A DNA stretch of 64,000 bases from Salipiger abyssi (GTDB lineage Bacteria > Pseudomonadota > Alphaproteobacteria > Rhodobacterales > Rhodobacteraceae): positions 62,001-126,000 of the forward strand of contig NZ_JAEKIS010000006.1 in assembly GCF_017311415.1 (NCBI RefSeq). Reading direction: 5' to 3'. Positions 41,144 through 51,117 of the stretch are shown piece after piece; position 1 is the stretch's first letter; every line of letters begins with the position of its first letter. The position numbers and the translations under genes are program-made. The notes below the pieces were generated by a model. The model saw only the letters and a program-made list of their open reading frames with translations. It ran no database searches and had not been told where the DNA came from.

Positions 41144-41341
41144 TTACTCCGCCGCGAAGGCGGTGGCGAACTTGCCGCACCAGTCGCTGGCCTGAACCAC
41201 CGGCCAGAGGCCACGGCGGTCGGGCGCTGTCTGGCTCACCGGCGGGTTGGCACGGCAGAGCCCGGCATCGTCGAGCTGATGGGTGTTGTTGGCGATGTGA
41301 TCTTCGTAGAACGCGCAGGTCTTGCAGTTGGCATGGGCCAT
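41144..41341 (-). CDS. Small conserved four-cysteine protein
   Basis: This 65-residue protein has cysteines at C6, C9, C29 and C55 in [16 protein letters not shown] and DWCGKF, a pattern suitable for a zinc or iron site. It has no signal or membrane segment. ATG 41341 has AAGGAG at eight bases; an upstream ATG (41359) would put that site inside the gene. A consensus promoter lies about 100 bp upstream. I recall similar proteins in other Rhodobacteraceae but know no function. Confidence 0.75.
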   Translation of the reverse strand: MAHANCKTCAFYEDHIANNTHQLDDAGLCRANPPVSQTAPDRRGLWPVVQASDWCGKFATAFAAE

Positions 41342-41438
41342 CTCATGCACTCCTTCCATTCTGGATGAGGAATGACGGCTTGCTGGCGTACGTGCCTGGC
41401 GAAGTGCTGGGTGCGTGTGCTTGCTGGCGTCGAAAATG

Positions 41439-41467
41439 GGTATACGCCCGAGTCGCACGCATGTCAA
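41439..41467 (-). promoter_or_regulatory. Consensus-like sigma-70 promoter for the four-Cys protein gene
   Basis: On the minus strand TTGACA (complement of 41462-41467), an exact 17-bp spacer and TATACC (complement of 41439-41444). This is unusually close to consensus. Transcription would start near 41432, leaving a leader of about 90 nt. Confidence 0.65.
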
Positions 41468-41585
41468 ATAATGATTTAAAATCAAATAGTTGAGTAAAAT
41501 TCTCACCCTTAAATACCTGACTCTTCCGCTCACGATCCGCCCGCGCCCCCTTCCCTCTTGCCGCGCGCTCTGGCAGGGTCGGCGC

Positions 41586-41981
41586 ATGCGTATCGTCTGT
41601 CTTTGCCTGCTGCTGATTGCTCCGCTGCCACTGGCCGCGGCCCAGCCCATGTCGGCGGCGGAGTTCGAGCGCTACGTCACAGGCAAGACGCTCTATTTCG
41701 GCCTCGGCGGCACCGATTACGGGGTCGAGGAATACCTGCCCGGGCGCGAGGTGCGCTGGTCCTTTCTCGACGGCAGATGCAAGGACGGGTTCTGGTACGA
41801 GGAGGCGGGGATGATCTGCTTCGTCTATGACGACCAGCCGGCACCGCAATGCTGGAGCTTTTTCCGCGAGGGCAACGGGCTGCGCGCGGTGTTCGAGAAC
41901 GACCCGGCGAACACGGTGCTCTACGAGGCGCGGCAGGATGACGAGCCGATGATGTGCCTGGGGCCCGAGGTCGGGGTCTGA
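41586..41981 (+). CDS. Small secreted cysteine-containing hypothetical protein
   Basis: This 131-residue protein has a signal peptide ([20 protein letters not shown]). The mature part has cysteines in [28 protein letters not shown] and MMCLGPEV, enough for two disulfides. The aromatic pattern [20 protein letters not shown] is distinctive. No known domain recognised. It is convergent with xseA. Confidence 0.7.
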   Translation: MRIVCLCLLLIAPLPLAAAQPMSAAEFERYVTGKTLYFGLGGTDYGVEEYLPGREVRWSFLDGRCKDGFWYEEAGMICFVYDDQPAPQCWSFFREGNGLRAVFENDPANTVLYEARQDDEPMMCLGPEVGV

Positions 41982-42021
41982 GGGCGGCGTTTGCCGTCGC
42001 GCGGAGCGCGCGACGTTTATT

Positions 42022-42044
42022 GAGTATTTTCAGAAAGATGAAAG
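42022..42044 (+). repeat. GAGTATTTTCAGAAAGATGAA element
   Basis: Single copy of the family seen at 11590, 24239/24277 and 59814, in the 70-bp gap between convergent genes, 8 bp from the xseA stop. Confidence 0.65.
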
Positions 42045-42051
42045 GGGCCGG

Positions 42052-43527
42052 TCAGAACAGGCTGCCCTGCTCCGGCTTTTCTTTCGCCTTGCGCTTCGGA
42101 CGCGGCGCGGCGCCGCCCAAAGCCAGGCGACCGTCGGCAAATTCGATCTCGAGCCCGGCGGCGTCCTGCGCCTCTGCCTTGCGGGTCAGGATATGGCCTT
42201 CGCCGCTGCGCACCACCGCATAGCCGCGCGCCAGGGTGCCCTTGTAGCTCAGCGTCTCCAGCAGCCGCGACAGCCCGTCGAGCCGCTGGCGCGGGCTGTC
42301 GATGCGGCGCAGGCCGGCCTCGCCGAGCCGGCCGGAAAGCGCGTCGAGCCGGTCGTGGCCCAGGGCGATCTCGCGGGTGATCGGGCGCAGCGACAGACGG
42401 TCGGTGCGGCGGCCCAGCGATTCGCGGCCATGGGCGATGACGCGGGTGAGCAGTGAGGGCCGCAGGGCGCCGGCGACATCGGAAAGCGCCACCCGGCGCT
42501 GTTCGGTGCCACGGATGAGGCCGCGCGGCAGCCGGTCGGCCATGAGATCGAGGCGCTGGCGCGGCGTGTCGAGCAGGGTCTCGGCGCGCGGCAGGGCGCG
42601 GGAGAGATCGCGCAGCCGCTGGCCGCGCAGCTCGATGCGCTGGCCCATGGCGCGGGTCATGCGGCTGCCCGCCTCGCCGGTCCAGGAAAGCAGTTCCATG
42701 CGCACCGGCACGGCAATCTCGGCAGCGGCGGTGGGGGTCGGCGCGCGGCGGTCGGAGACATAGTCGATCAGCGTCGTGTCGGTCTCGTGCCCCACCGCCG
42801 AGATCAGCGGAATCTCCGAGGCGGCGGCGGCGCGGGCGACGATCTCCTCGTTGAAGCCCCAGAGATCCTCCACAGAGCCGCCGCCGCGCGCGACGATCAG
42901 CAGATCGGGGCGCGGCAGGGCGCCGCCGGGACTGAGCGCGTTGAATCCTGCGATGGCACGGGCGACCTCGGGGGCGCAACTCTTGCCCTGCACCGCCACC
43001 GGCCAGATCAGCACCTTGCGGGGAAAGCGCTCGCGCAGCCGGTGCAGGATATCGCGGATCACCGCGCCCGAGGGCGAGGTCACCACGCCAATGATCTCGG
43101 GCAGATAGGGCAGCGGGCGCTTGCGCTCGGGGGCAAAGAGCCCCTCGGCCTGGAGCTGGGCCTTGCGTTTCTCCAGCATCGCCATCAGCGCGCCTAGTCC
43201 GGCCGGGCGGATATCCTCGATGACGATCTGGTATTTCGACTGGCCCGGGAAGGTGGTGAGGCGGCCCGTGGCGATGACCTCCATGCCCTCCTCGGGCTGG
43301 GTCTCGAATCGCGCCGCGACGCCTTTCCACACGACGCCGGAGATCACCGAGCGGTCGTCCTTGAGATCGAGATAGATATGGCCCGAGCGCGGTCGCGACA
43401 CGCGCCCGACCTCGCCGCGCACCCGGACGAATCCGAACTCGCCCTCGATCACGCGCTTCACCGCCCCGGAGAGCTCGGAGACCGAGAATTCCGGCGTGTT
43501 GCCGCTGTCGTCGTCGAGAAGATCCAT
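42052..43527 (-). CDS. xseA: Exodeoxyribonuclease VII large subunit
   Basis: This 491-residue subunit degrades single-stranded DNA together with XseB. The OB-fold N-terminus contains FSVSELSGAVKRVIE and VRVRGEVGR. The catalytic part shows GVVTSPSGAVIRDILHRL, VARGGGSVEDLWGFNEE and AVGHETDTTLIDYVSDRRAPTP. A long Arg-rich helical region precedes GYAVVRSGEGHI at the end. ATG 43527 is the family start. The small subunit gene is not in the window. Confidence 0.95.
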   Translation of the reverse strand: MDLLDDDSGNTPEFSVSELSGAVKRVIEGEFGFVRVRGEVGRVSRPRSGHIYLDLKDDRSVISGVVWKGVAARFETQPEEGMEVIATGRLTTFPGQSKYQIVIEDIRPAGLGALMAMLEKRKAQLQAEGLFAPERKRPLPYLPEIIGVVTSPSGAVIRDILHRLRERFPRKVLIWPVAVQGKSCAPEVARAIAGFNALSPGGALPRPDLLIVARGGGSVEDLWGFNEEIVARAAAASEIPLISAVGHETDTTLIDYVSDRRAPTPTAAAEIAVPVRMELLSWTGEAGSRMTRAMGQRIELRGQRLRDLSRALPRAETLLDTPRQRLDLMADRLPRGLIRGTEQRRVALSDVAGALRPSLLTRVIAHGRESLGRRTDRLSLRPITREIALGHDRLDALSGRLGEAGLRRIDSPRQRLDGLSRLLETLSYKGTLARGYAVVRSGEGHILTRKAEAQDAAGLEIEFADGRLALGGAAPRPKRKAKEKPEQGSLF

Positions 43528-43591
43528 GCCGCTGCGCCTCGCCTGTGGTTCGGGCGATGGTAACCGGCGCGACGGGTGAGGGAAAGAGCCG

Positions 43592-43634
43592 GAGGGGCGC
43601 GGGGGGGGAGCCGGGCTCCCCCCGCGCCCCCCTC
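43592..43634. terminator. GC-rich long hairpin between xseA and purD
   Basis: Arms 43592-43612 and 43614-43634 pair with a slip in the G tract around GAGCC/GGCTC. It lies between divergent genes, so it is a leader hairpin of xseA or purD, not a terminator in the strict sense. Confidence 0.4.
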
Positions 43635-43720
43635 GGCACCGACCTGGAGTTGCGGAATGCCGCAAGCGCCGCTAGAGACCTCGGCAAGAGCGACGGGCAC
43701 GGGCGAAAGGCGGCAGGACG

Positions 43721-44983
<1,263 letters not shown>

Positions 44984-45014
44984 CCCGCTGAGCGGGCTGG
45001 ACGGCGCCTTGACG

Positions 45015-45045
45015 GCGCCGTGCGGGGGCGCTGCCCCCACGGCGC
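45015..45045. terminator. Hairpin after purD
   Basis: GCGCCGT..GGGGGC-GCT-GCCCCC-ACGGCGC, 32 bp after the purD stop, containing the same 15-mer as at 21988-22002. No T-tract. Confidence 0.5.
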
Positions 45046-45085
45046 GGGGTGAAACGCCCCGGCGAATCCACGGGAATGTCCGCGA

Positions 45086-45802
45086 ATGGCCGTTTTCTCC
45101 CGCTATGGCTGGGTGCGAGAGCAGCCGGACGGGGCAAAGATGCGCACAGGTCTCAAGATGATTGCGGCGGCGGGGGCGATACTGGTCGCCTTGCCGCTGC
45201 TGAAGGACGCGCAGGGCGGACCGTCGCTCTGGCATCGCGCCGAGGCCGCGCAGCGCAATGCCGGGATCGAGGAGGCGCTGGTGCCGCGTGCGCCCTATCA
45301 GGCGGGGCTGATGCCGGCGCGCCGCAGCACTGTCAACGAACACGAGATGCGTGCCTTTGCGCGGTTCCGCGTCGAGGCGCTGGTGCTGTCGCGGCACGAT
45401 TACCGCTTTGACCGCACGGCCGGGTTCAGTTCCACCGATCTCGCGCTCGGCTGGGGGCCCATGTCGACCCCGGCGCGGGTGGAGGAGGTGGAGATCAGTC
45501 AGGCGCGGCGGTTCTATTACTGGCGCCCGAAGCCCGGCGCGCAGCTTTCGGCGCGGCAGATCAGGACCTCCAGCGCCAATATGCATCTGGTCTTTCAGAG
45601 CGACGCGCAGCGCGAGGCGCTGAAGCAGATCGGCAAGGGCGATCTGGTGGTGATCGAGGGCTATCTCGTCGATGTGAAAGCCCCGAGCGGCATGCGCTGG
45701 CGCAGCTCGCGCACACGCAACGACGCGGGCGCCGGGGCCTGCGAGATCATCCTGGTGGAGACGATCCGGCGGGTGGAGCCTGAGGTTGAGAAGGCGGTCT
45801 GA
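45086..45802 (+). CDS. Conserved hypothetical membrane-anchored protein
   Basis: This 238-residue protein has one N-terminal membrane segment (IAAAGAILVALPLL, about 26-40); the rest is presumably periplasmic. Landmarks are FRVEALVLSRHDYRFDRTAGFSSTDLALGWGPMS and ARRFYYWRPKP, and a C-terminal OB-like stretch IGKGDLVVIEGYLVDV. No known catalytic motif recognised. A later start at ATG 45140 is possible. It is convergent with dps. Confidence 0.72.
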   Translation: MAVFSRYGWVREQPDGAKMRTGLKMIAAAGAILVALPLLKDAQGGPSLWHRAEAAQRNAGIEEALVPRAPYQAGLMPARRSTVNEHEMRAFARFRVEALVLSRHDYRFDRTAGFSSTDLALGWGPMSTPARVEEVEISQARRFYYWRPKPGAQLSARQIRTSSANMHLVFQSDAQREALKQIGKGDLVVIEGYLVDVKAPSGMRWRSSRTRNDAGAGACEIILVETIRRVEPEVEKAV

Positions 45803-45817
45803 GCCGTGCAATGCACG

Positions 45818-45849
45818 AAAAAAAGGCGGCACCGGGTACAGGCGCCGCC
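45818..45849 (-). terminator. Rho-independent terminator of dps
   Basis: GGCGGCACC / GGCGCCGCC stem (one wobble pair on the minus strand) followed by seven T on the minus strand, 25 bp after the dps stop. Confidence 0.85.
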
Positions 45850-45873
45850 CACTGGTCGTAGCTCCGGGGCCGC

Positions 45874-46359
45874 TCAGGCGGCCTTGGCGCTGTTCGAACC
45901 GATGAACCATGCGTCTTTCTCGGCGGTGCGGCTGACCTCGGTGAAGAGATCGGCGCTGTCTTCGTCGCCTGCTTCGCCGGCGGCATCAACCGCCTCGCGC
46001 AGCTTGGTGGTGTAGGTGTTGAAGCGGCTGACCAGCGCCTGCACATGATCTTCAAGCGCCACGATTTCGGTCGGATAGGGTTCGAGCGTGGTCTTCTCGG
46101 CCACGGTCTGCGAGCTGCCGCGGGCGAACCCGCCCATCATCGACACGCGCTCGGCCATCATGTCCGAGCCCTCGCGCAGGTGGTCGGCGACATCGTCGAG
46201 CATCTCGTGCACGCCGATGAAACCGGTGCCGCGCAGGTTCCAGTGCGCTTGCTTGACGGCGTTGCCGAGGTCAATCGTGTCGGCGAGCCGGTCGTTCAGC
46301 AGGCCGATCATCTCGTTGCGGGCGTTCTCGTTCAGAAAGGGAACAAAATTCTGTGGCAT
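45874..46359 (-). CDS. dps: Dps-family DNA-binding ferritin-like protein
   Basis: This 161-residue four-helix protein stores iron and protects DNA from peroxide. The ferroxidase ligands appear as KQAHWNLRG and HEMLDDVADHLREGSDMMAE. The C-terminal stretch DLFTEVSRTAEKDAWFI completes the fold. ATG 46359 has TTGGAG at six bases. No OxyR site was recognised. It follows the cyclo-ligase gene after 78 bp and has its own terminator. Confidence 0.93.
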   Translation of the reverse strand: MPQNFVPFLNENARNEMIGLLNDRLADTIDLGNAVKQAHWNLRGTGFIGVHEMLDDVADHLREGSDMMAERVSMMGGFARGSSQTVAEKTTLEPYPTEIVALEDHVQALVSRFNTYTTKLREAVDAAGEAGDEDSADLFTEVSRTAEKDAWFIGSNSAKAA

Positions 46360-46385
46360 GTGTAACTCCAATCGTCACGTGTGTC

Positions 46386-46430
46386 TGTCTGCATCGCGCA
46401 TCCCGGCGTGTTGCCGGGTTCCGCCAGACA
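46386..46430. other. Nested hairpin between dps and cyclo-ligase gene
   Basis: Inner stem CCCGGC / GCCGGG (46402-46418) and outer TGTCTG / CAGACA (46386-46391, 46425-46430). It lies 8 bp after the cyclo-ligase stop and 27 bp before the dps start on the minus strand. It could end the first transcript or shape the dps leader. Confidence 0.45.
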
Positions 46431-46437
46431 AACGCGA

Positions 46438-47025
46438 TCAGAGCCGGGGCGGTTCCGAGATGCGCGGCGAAATCACCTCGCGCTCGGTGACGATGAGGTC
46501 GAGCGGCTGGTCGTAGGGATCGAAGGGCAGCGCCTCCGCCTCCTGCGCCGCATAGGCAAAGCCGATGGCCAGCGCCGCGCCCTGCCCGCGCAGCAGCGCC
46601 AAGGTACGGTCGTAGAAGCCGCCGCCATAGCCCAGACGCCCGCCGGCACGGGTGAAGGCGACCAGCGGCACGATCAGGATCTCGGGCGTGACATAGGCCG
46701 GCGCGGCGGGGATGCGCGCGCCGAAAGGCCCGTCGACCAGCGGCATCTCGGGCTCCCAGAACGCAAAGCGCAAAGGCTCGCCCGGTCCGGTGATGACCGG
46801 CACCGAGACCGGGCCATAGGCGGAGGCCTCGGCCATGGCGGGCAGCGGGTCGATCTCGGTGCGGATCGGCATATAGCCCGCCAGCGGCACGCCGCGATGG
46901 CCCGCCAGCAGCTCCGAGAGCCGCCCCGCGCCGGTGCCGGGATCGGCGGCATGGGCCTCTTTGCGCCGGGCGAAGGCTGCCTTGCGCGCCGCCTGCTTGG
47001 CCCCGGCCAGCGGATCGGCGCTCAC
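46438..47025 (-). CDS. 5-formyltetrahydrofolate cyclo-ligase
   Basis: This 195-residue ATP-dependent enzyme converts 5-formyl-THF to 5,10-methenyl-THF. It shows LAGYMPIRTEIDP, VPLVAFTRAGGRLGYGGGFYDRTL (the ATP/Mg motif) and an N-terminal KQAARKAAFARRK. The start is GTG 47025, overlapping the mgtE stop by 4 bp (GTGA), so it is translationally coupled to mgtE. E. coli calls this gene ygfA/fau. Confidence 0.93.
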   Translation of the reverse strand: MSADPLAGAKQAARKAAFARRKEAHAADPGTGAGRLSELLAGHRGVPLAGYMPIRTEIDPLPAMAEASAYGPVSVPVITGPGEPLRFAFWEPEMPLVDGPFGARIPAAPAYVTPEILIVPLVAFTRAGGRLGYGGGFYDRTLALLRGQGAALAIGFAYAAQEAEALPFDPYDQPLDLIVTEREVISPRISEPPRL

Positions 47026-48419
47026 AGCAGCACCAGCACGGCGAGGCCGAGGAAGGCGAAGAAGCCCACCACATCGGTCACCGTGGTCACGAAGGCGCCG
47101 GAGGCCAGCGCCGGGTCGACCTTGAGCCGCTCCAGCACCACCGGGATGACGATGCCGGCGAGCCCCGCCACAACGAGGTTGATCACCATCGCTGCGGCGA
47201 TCACCCCGCCGAGCTGCGCCGAGCCGAACCAGAACAGCCCCACCAGCCCCATCACCAGCGCAAAGACCAGCCCGTTCACCAGCCCCACCATGACCTCGCG
47301 GCGGATCACCCGCCAGACGTTGGAGCCGGTGAGGTCCTTTGTGGCCAGCGCCCGCACCGCCACGGTCAGCGCCTGGGTGCCGGCATTGCCGCCCATGGAG
47401 GCGACGATGGGCATCAGCACCGCCAGCGCCACGATCTGGGCGATCGCGGTCTCGAACTGGGCGATGACCAGCGAGGCGAGCACCGCCGTCAGCAGGTTCA
47501 CCGCCAGCCAGGGAAAGCGCTGTTTGGTGGTCTCCAGCACCGTATCCGAGAGCCGGCTTTCCTCGCCCACACCGGCGAGGCGCAGGATGTCTTCCTCGTG
47601 CTCCTCGTCGAGCACCGCCATGGCGTCGTCGATGGTGATCACGCCCACCAGCCGCTCGCTCTCGTCGACCACCGGCGCCGAGATCAGGTGATACTGGTTG
47701 AAGGCATAGGCGACCTCGCCCTCGTCGCGGGTCACCGGGATGACGTGGAAGGTTTCCGAGATCAGCGAGCGCAGCAGCACCTCGCGGCGCGAGGCCATCA
47801 GCCGGCCGAGCGTGACATTGCCCACCGGGCGCAGCTTGGGATCGACCAGCACGATGTGATAGAATTGCTCGGGCAGATCCTCGGTGTTGCGCAGATAGTC
47901 GATGGCCTCGCCCACGTTCCAGTGCTCGGGCGCCATCACCACCTCGCGCTGCATCAGGCGGCCAGCGGAGAATTCCGGATAGGTCAGCGATTTCTCGACG
48001 GCGACCCGGTCGCTGTTGTCCAGAACCTCCAGAATCGCTTCCTGCTGGGCCTCGTCGAGATCTTCGAGCAGGTCGACCACATCGTCGGATTCCAGCTCGC
48101 GCACAGCCTCGGCCAGAACCTCCGGGTGCAGCGCGTGGATCACCTCCTCGCGGATCGATTCGTCGAGCTCGGACAGGATTTCGCCGTCGAATTCCTTGTC
48201 GTAGAGCTTGATCAGACGCATCCGGTCGAAGGCGTTGATCTGCTCCAGCATGTCGGCGATGTCGGCGGCGTGCAGCGGCTCCATCAGCTCCACGAGCTTT
48301 TCGCGGTCGCCGATATCCACCGCATAGAGGATCGCCGCCACATCCTTGCGCTGAAGGCTGTAGGCGTCGTCTTCGTCGCGTTCTTCGTCCGGGACGGCCT
48401 GTTCGGTCTCTTCGGTCAT
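47022..48419 (-). CDS. mgtE: MgtE-type magnesium transporter
   Basis: This 465-residue Mg channel has a cytosolic N domain (LVELMEPLHAADIADML repeats), two CBS domains (about 150-280) that sense Mg, and a C-terminal membrane domain of about five helices with MPIVASMGGNAGTQALTVAVRALA, the pore signature. ATG 48419 fits the acidic N-terminus. First gene of a two-gene unit with the cyclo-ligase. Confidence 0.95.
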   Translation of the reverse strand: MTEETEQAVPDEERDEDDAYSLQRKDVAAILYAVDIGDREKLVELMEPLHAADIADMLEQINAFDRMRLIKLYDKEFDGEILSELDESIREEVIHALHPEVLAEAVRELESDDVVDLLEDLDEAQQEAILEVLDNSDRVAVEKSLTYPEFSAGRLMQREVVMAPEHWNVGEAIDYLRNTEDLPEQFYHIVLVDPKLRPVGNVTLGRLMASRREVLLRSLISETFHVIPVTRDEGEVAYAFNQYHLISAPVVDESERLVGVITIDDAMAVLDEEHEEDILRLAGVGEESRLSDTVLETTKQRFPWLAVNLLTAVLASLVIAQFETAIAQIVALAVLMPIVASMGGNAGTQALTVAVRALATKDLTGSNVWRVIRREVMVGLVNGLVFALVMGLVGLFWFGSAQLGGVIAAAMVINLVVAGLAGIVIPVVLERLKVDPALASGAFVTTVTDVVGFFAFLGLAVLVLL

Positions 48420-48538
48420 CGCTGCTCCGCTGCCTGCCGTTTGGCCAAAGCTTAGGATATCGCGGCGCCGAGCAACAGGGCGCATTGCGCTCGAGCGCAG
48501 CGCCCGCCACAGTGTCTTGCGCCGCATAAGGGGGACGC

Positions 48539-49822
48539 ATGGCAACGCTGCATCTGGGACAGATCCTGAGCTTCGACGGCTCGCCCTTCGAAGACGGCCA
48601 CGATGCCGTCTGGCACGAGCGCCATGGCGGCATGGTGGTCGAGGGCGGCAGGATCCTCGCGCTCGGGCCGGCGGAGGCGATGCGCGCCGCCCATCCCGGC
48701 GCCACGGTGGTGGATCATGGCGCGGGGCTGCTGCTGCCCGGCTTTGTCGATGCGCATGCGCATTACCCGCAGACCGGCATGATCGCGAGCTGGGGCAAGC
48801 GGCTGATCGACTGGCTGAACCATTACACCTTCCCCGAAGAGATGCGCTTTGCCGATCCCGCCTATGCGCGCGAGGTGGCGGGGCGCTATCTCGACCTGCT
48901 GCTGGCGCATGGCACCACCTCGGTCTGTTCCTATTGCACGATCCATCCCGGCTCGGTCGATGCGCTGTTCGAGGCCGCTGAGACGCGCGGCATGCGGGTC
49001 TTTGCCGGCAAGACCTGCATGGACCGCGACACCGCGCCCGAGGGGCTGCGCGACACGGCGCAATCGGCCTATGACGACAGCAAGGCGCTGCTTGCACGCT
49101 GGCACGGGGTTGGCCGCGCGTCATACGTGATCACGCCGCGGTTTTCGCCGACCTCCACCGTGGCGCAGCTCGAAGCGCTGGGGGCGCTCTGGGCGGAGCA
49201 TCCGGATTGCCTGATGCAGACGCATCTCAGCGAGCAGACCGACGAAATCGCCTGGGTGAAATCGCTCTACCCGGAGGCGCGCGATTATCTCGACACCTAT
49301 GAACGCTACGGGCTGCTGGGCGCCCGCGGGCTCTACGGCCACGCGATCCATCTGGAGCCGCGCGAGCGCGACCGGCTGCGCGAGACGGGCGCGGCGCTGG
49401 TGCATTGCCCGACCTCGAACACCTTCATCGGCTCGGGGCTCTTCGACATGGAGGGGCTGACGCGCGAGGGCCAGGTGGTGGGGCTCGCCACGGATACCGG
49501 CGGCGGGTCGAGCTTTTCCATGCTGCGCACCATGGCGGCGGCCTATGAGATCGCGCAGCTCCGCCACCGGCCTTTGCACGCCTCGGAACTCCTCTGGCTG
49601 GCCACGCAGGGCTCGGCCCGGGCGCTGCATGTCGCGGACCGGATCGGCAATCTGGCGCCCGGGATGGAGGCGGATTTCATCGTGCTCGATCTGGCGTCGA
49701 CCCCGGCCATCGCGCAGCGCAGCGCCCGGGCCGGGGATATCTGGGAGGCGCTGTTTCCCACCATCATGATGGGCGACGACCGCGCCATCGCCGAGACCTG
49801 GGTGGCGGGAACGCGGGTGTGA
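48539..49822 (+). CDS. guaD: Guanine deaminase
   Basis: This 427-residue amidohydrolase converts guanine to xanthine. Zinc ligands and catalytic residues appear in GFVDAHAHYPQT, QTHLSEQTDEI, YGHAIHLEPRE and LATDTGGGSSFSML. The HCPTSNTFIGSGLFD motif is typical for GuaD. Divergent from mgtE. Another purine deaminase gene is 1.3 kb downstream on the other strand. Confidence 0.95.
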   Translation: MATLHLGQILSFDGSPFEDGHDAVWHERHGGMVVEGGRILALGPAEAMRAAHPGATVVDHGAGLLLPGFVDAHAHYPQTGMIASWGKRLIDWLNHYTFPEEMRFADPAYAREVAGRYLDLLLAHGTTSVCSYCTIHPGSVDALFEAAETRGMRVFAGKTCMDRDTAPEGLRDTAQSAYDDSKALLARWHGVGRASYVITPRFSPTSTVAQLEALGALWAEHPDCLMQTHLSEQTDEIAWVKSLYPEARDYLDTYERYGLLGARGLYGHAIHLEPRERDRLRETGAALVHCPTSNTFIGSGLFDMEGLTREGQVVGLATDTGGGSSFSMLRTMAAAYEIAQLRHRPLHASELLWLATQGSARALHVADRIGNLAPGMEADFIVLDLASTPAIAQRSARAGDIWEALFPTIMMGDDRAIAETWVAGTRV

Positions 49823-49841
49823 ATGCCGGGTTTTGACGGTG

Positions 49842-50079
49842 CGGTGGGCAGATTTGCCCTCTTTGCGGTAAGCCGCGCCATCGCCGGCCCGTGGGTTGGC
49901 GACCTGGCCGATGAGCCTCTCGATTTATCCCGGCCAAATCCGAAAGACCTCGACATGCGGCGTTGACGTCACCAAATCGCCAGCCCGGGGGACGGGCCGG
50001 CGATGGCGCGGCGGCGCGGTGCGCCTTGATTCCGCGCCGGCGCAACGCTCAACCGTAGGGTGGACAATCTGCCCACCGC
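49842..50079. repeat. 238-bp composite inverted repeat element
   Basis: It begins with GGTGGGCAGATT (49842 onward) and ends with the inverted family member at 50054-50079. Inside lies an exact 21-bp inverted repeat, 49872-49892 and 49992-50012 (GCCGCGCCATCG.. / ..CGATGGCGCGGC). The left half lacks about 35 bp relative to the right. The layout looks like a non-autonomous mobile unit related to the 11546-11710 element. Nothing in it appears coding. Confidence 0.7.
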
Positions 50080-50088
50080 ATCCGCGCC

Positions 50089-50628
50089 CTATTTCCGGCG
50101 CGCCACCAGCAATACCCAATATTGCCCGGAGCGCCCGATGCCGTATTCGGTGACCTCGCGCAGGCGCAGCGTCTTGCGATGCGAAGGCGACTCGTCCCAG
50201 CCCTCCAGCACCGTGGCAAAGCCGCGCGCCGTCCAGCCGGCGTTTTCGGCCACCCGCGCCGCGTCATAGCCCTGCGCGCGCACCCGATCCAGGATCGAGC
50301 TGCCGTCGGAGCCGACATGCCCCACCGTGCCGCTCCGCGCCATGTCGCTTGCATGGGCTTTGGCAGCGGCAACAAGGCGCGGCGACCGCGACAGGCGCGG
50401 CAGCCCATGCGCCGCGCGATAGTCGTTGACCGCGCGGTCCGGATCGACCGGCGCGTCGGGCGTTCCGTCCGACATTCCGTATTTGTAATACAGCGGCGTG
50501 TCCGCCGTGGCGGCGGATGCCGCCGCCGGCGCCGCGCTTGCCTGCCCATCGTTGCGTACGTCGATCCCGGCACAGCCCGCGAGCCCCAAGCAGATCAGCG
50601 GCAGCAGGCACTTTCCCTCTGCCCTCAC
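50089..50628 (-). CDS. CAP/SCP-domain lipoprotein (second of pair)
   Basis: This 179-residue protein has a lipobox LAGCAG near residue 19. The CAP domain (about 65-179) shows VNDYRAAHGLPRL, HASDMARSGTVGHVGSDGSS, VAENAGW and ESPSHRKTL, with conserved His and Glu positions. Bacterial CAP proteins are secreted; the function here is unknown. It starts at GTG 50628, overlapping the upstream CAP gene stop by 4 bp (GTGA). Confidence 0.85.
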   Translation of the reverse strand: MRAEGKCLLPLICLGLAGCAGIDVRNDGQASAAPAAASAATADTPLYYKYGMSDGTPDAPVDPDRAVNDYRAAHGLPRLSRSPRLVAAAKAHASDMARSGTVGHVGSDGSSILDRVRAQGYDAARVAENAGWTARGFATVLEGWDESPSHRKTLRLREVTEYGIGRSGQYWVLLVARRK

Positions 50629-51110
50629 CGTGGCCGCCCCACGACCAGCGCCCAGTAATCACCAGACTGCGCCAGCCCGTATTGCGTCACATCCGGCAGC
50701 AGCATGTTCTTGCGGTGCGGTGCCGAAGCGATCCACAGCTCCATCACCCGGTCGGCGCCGCGCCCGGTCTCGGCGATATTCTCCGCCACCCGGCGAAAGC
50801 GGTAGCCCTGCTGCTTGACCCGATCGCCGACGCTGCTGCCGTCCGAGCCCGTATGGGTCATGTCGCCCATGCGCTCCATATCCCGCGCGTGTGACTCCGC
50901 CGCGCGCTGCAAGGCCGCAGACCGGCTCAGCCCGGACAGCCCGTTGGCGGCGCGATACGCGTTCAGCGACGGTGTCGCGGCCTGCGCGGCCGCACCCTGG
51001 CTCGCCACCGCCGGTGTCGGCGCCTGCTCCGGCACCGCCGACGCACAACCCGAGGCCAGCAGCGCGAGCCCGATCAATAGTCCTCGCATGGCTCTCATCC
51101 TCTTCACCAT
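50625..51110 (-). CDS. CAP/SCP-domain lipoprotein (first of pair)
   Basis: This 161-residue lipoprotein has a lipobox LLASGCAS and the same CAP landmarks as its neighbour: LNAYRAANGLSGL, HARDMERMGDMTHTGSDGSS, VAENIAETG and SAPHRKNML. The pair probably arose by tandem duplication. ATG 51110 was chosen for its AAGGGA site and basic n-region; ATG 51089 is an alternative. It starts 8 bp after the deaminase gene stops and is likely in the same operon. Confidence 0.85.
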   Translation of the reverse strand: MVKRMRAMRGLLIGLALLASGCASAVPEQAPTPAVASQGAAAQAATPSLNAYRAANGLSGLSRSAALQRAAESHARDMERMGDMTHTGSDGSSVGDRVKQQGYRFRRVAENIAETGRGADRVMELWIASAPHRKNMLLPDVTQYGLAQSGDYWALVVGRPR

Positions 51111-51117
51111 GTTCCCT

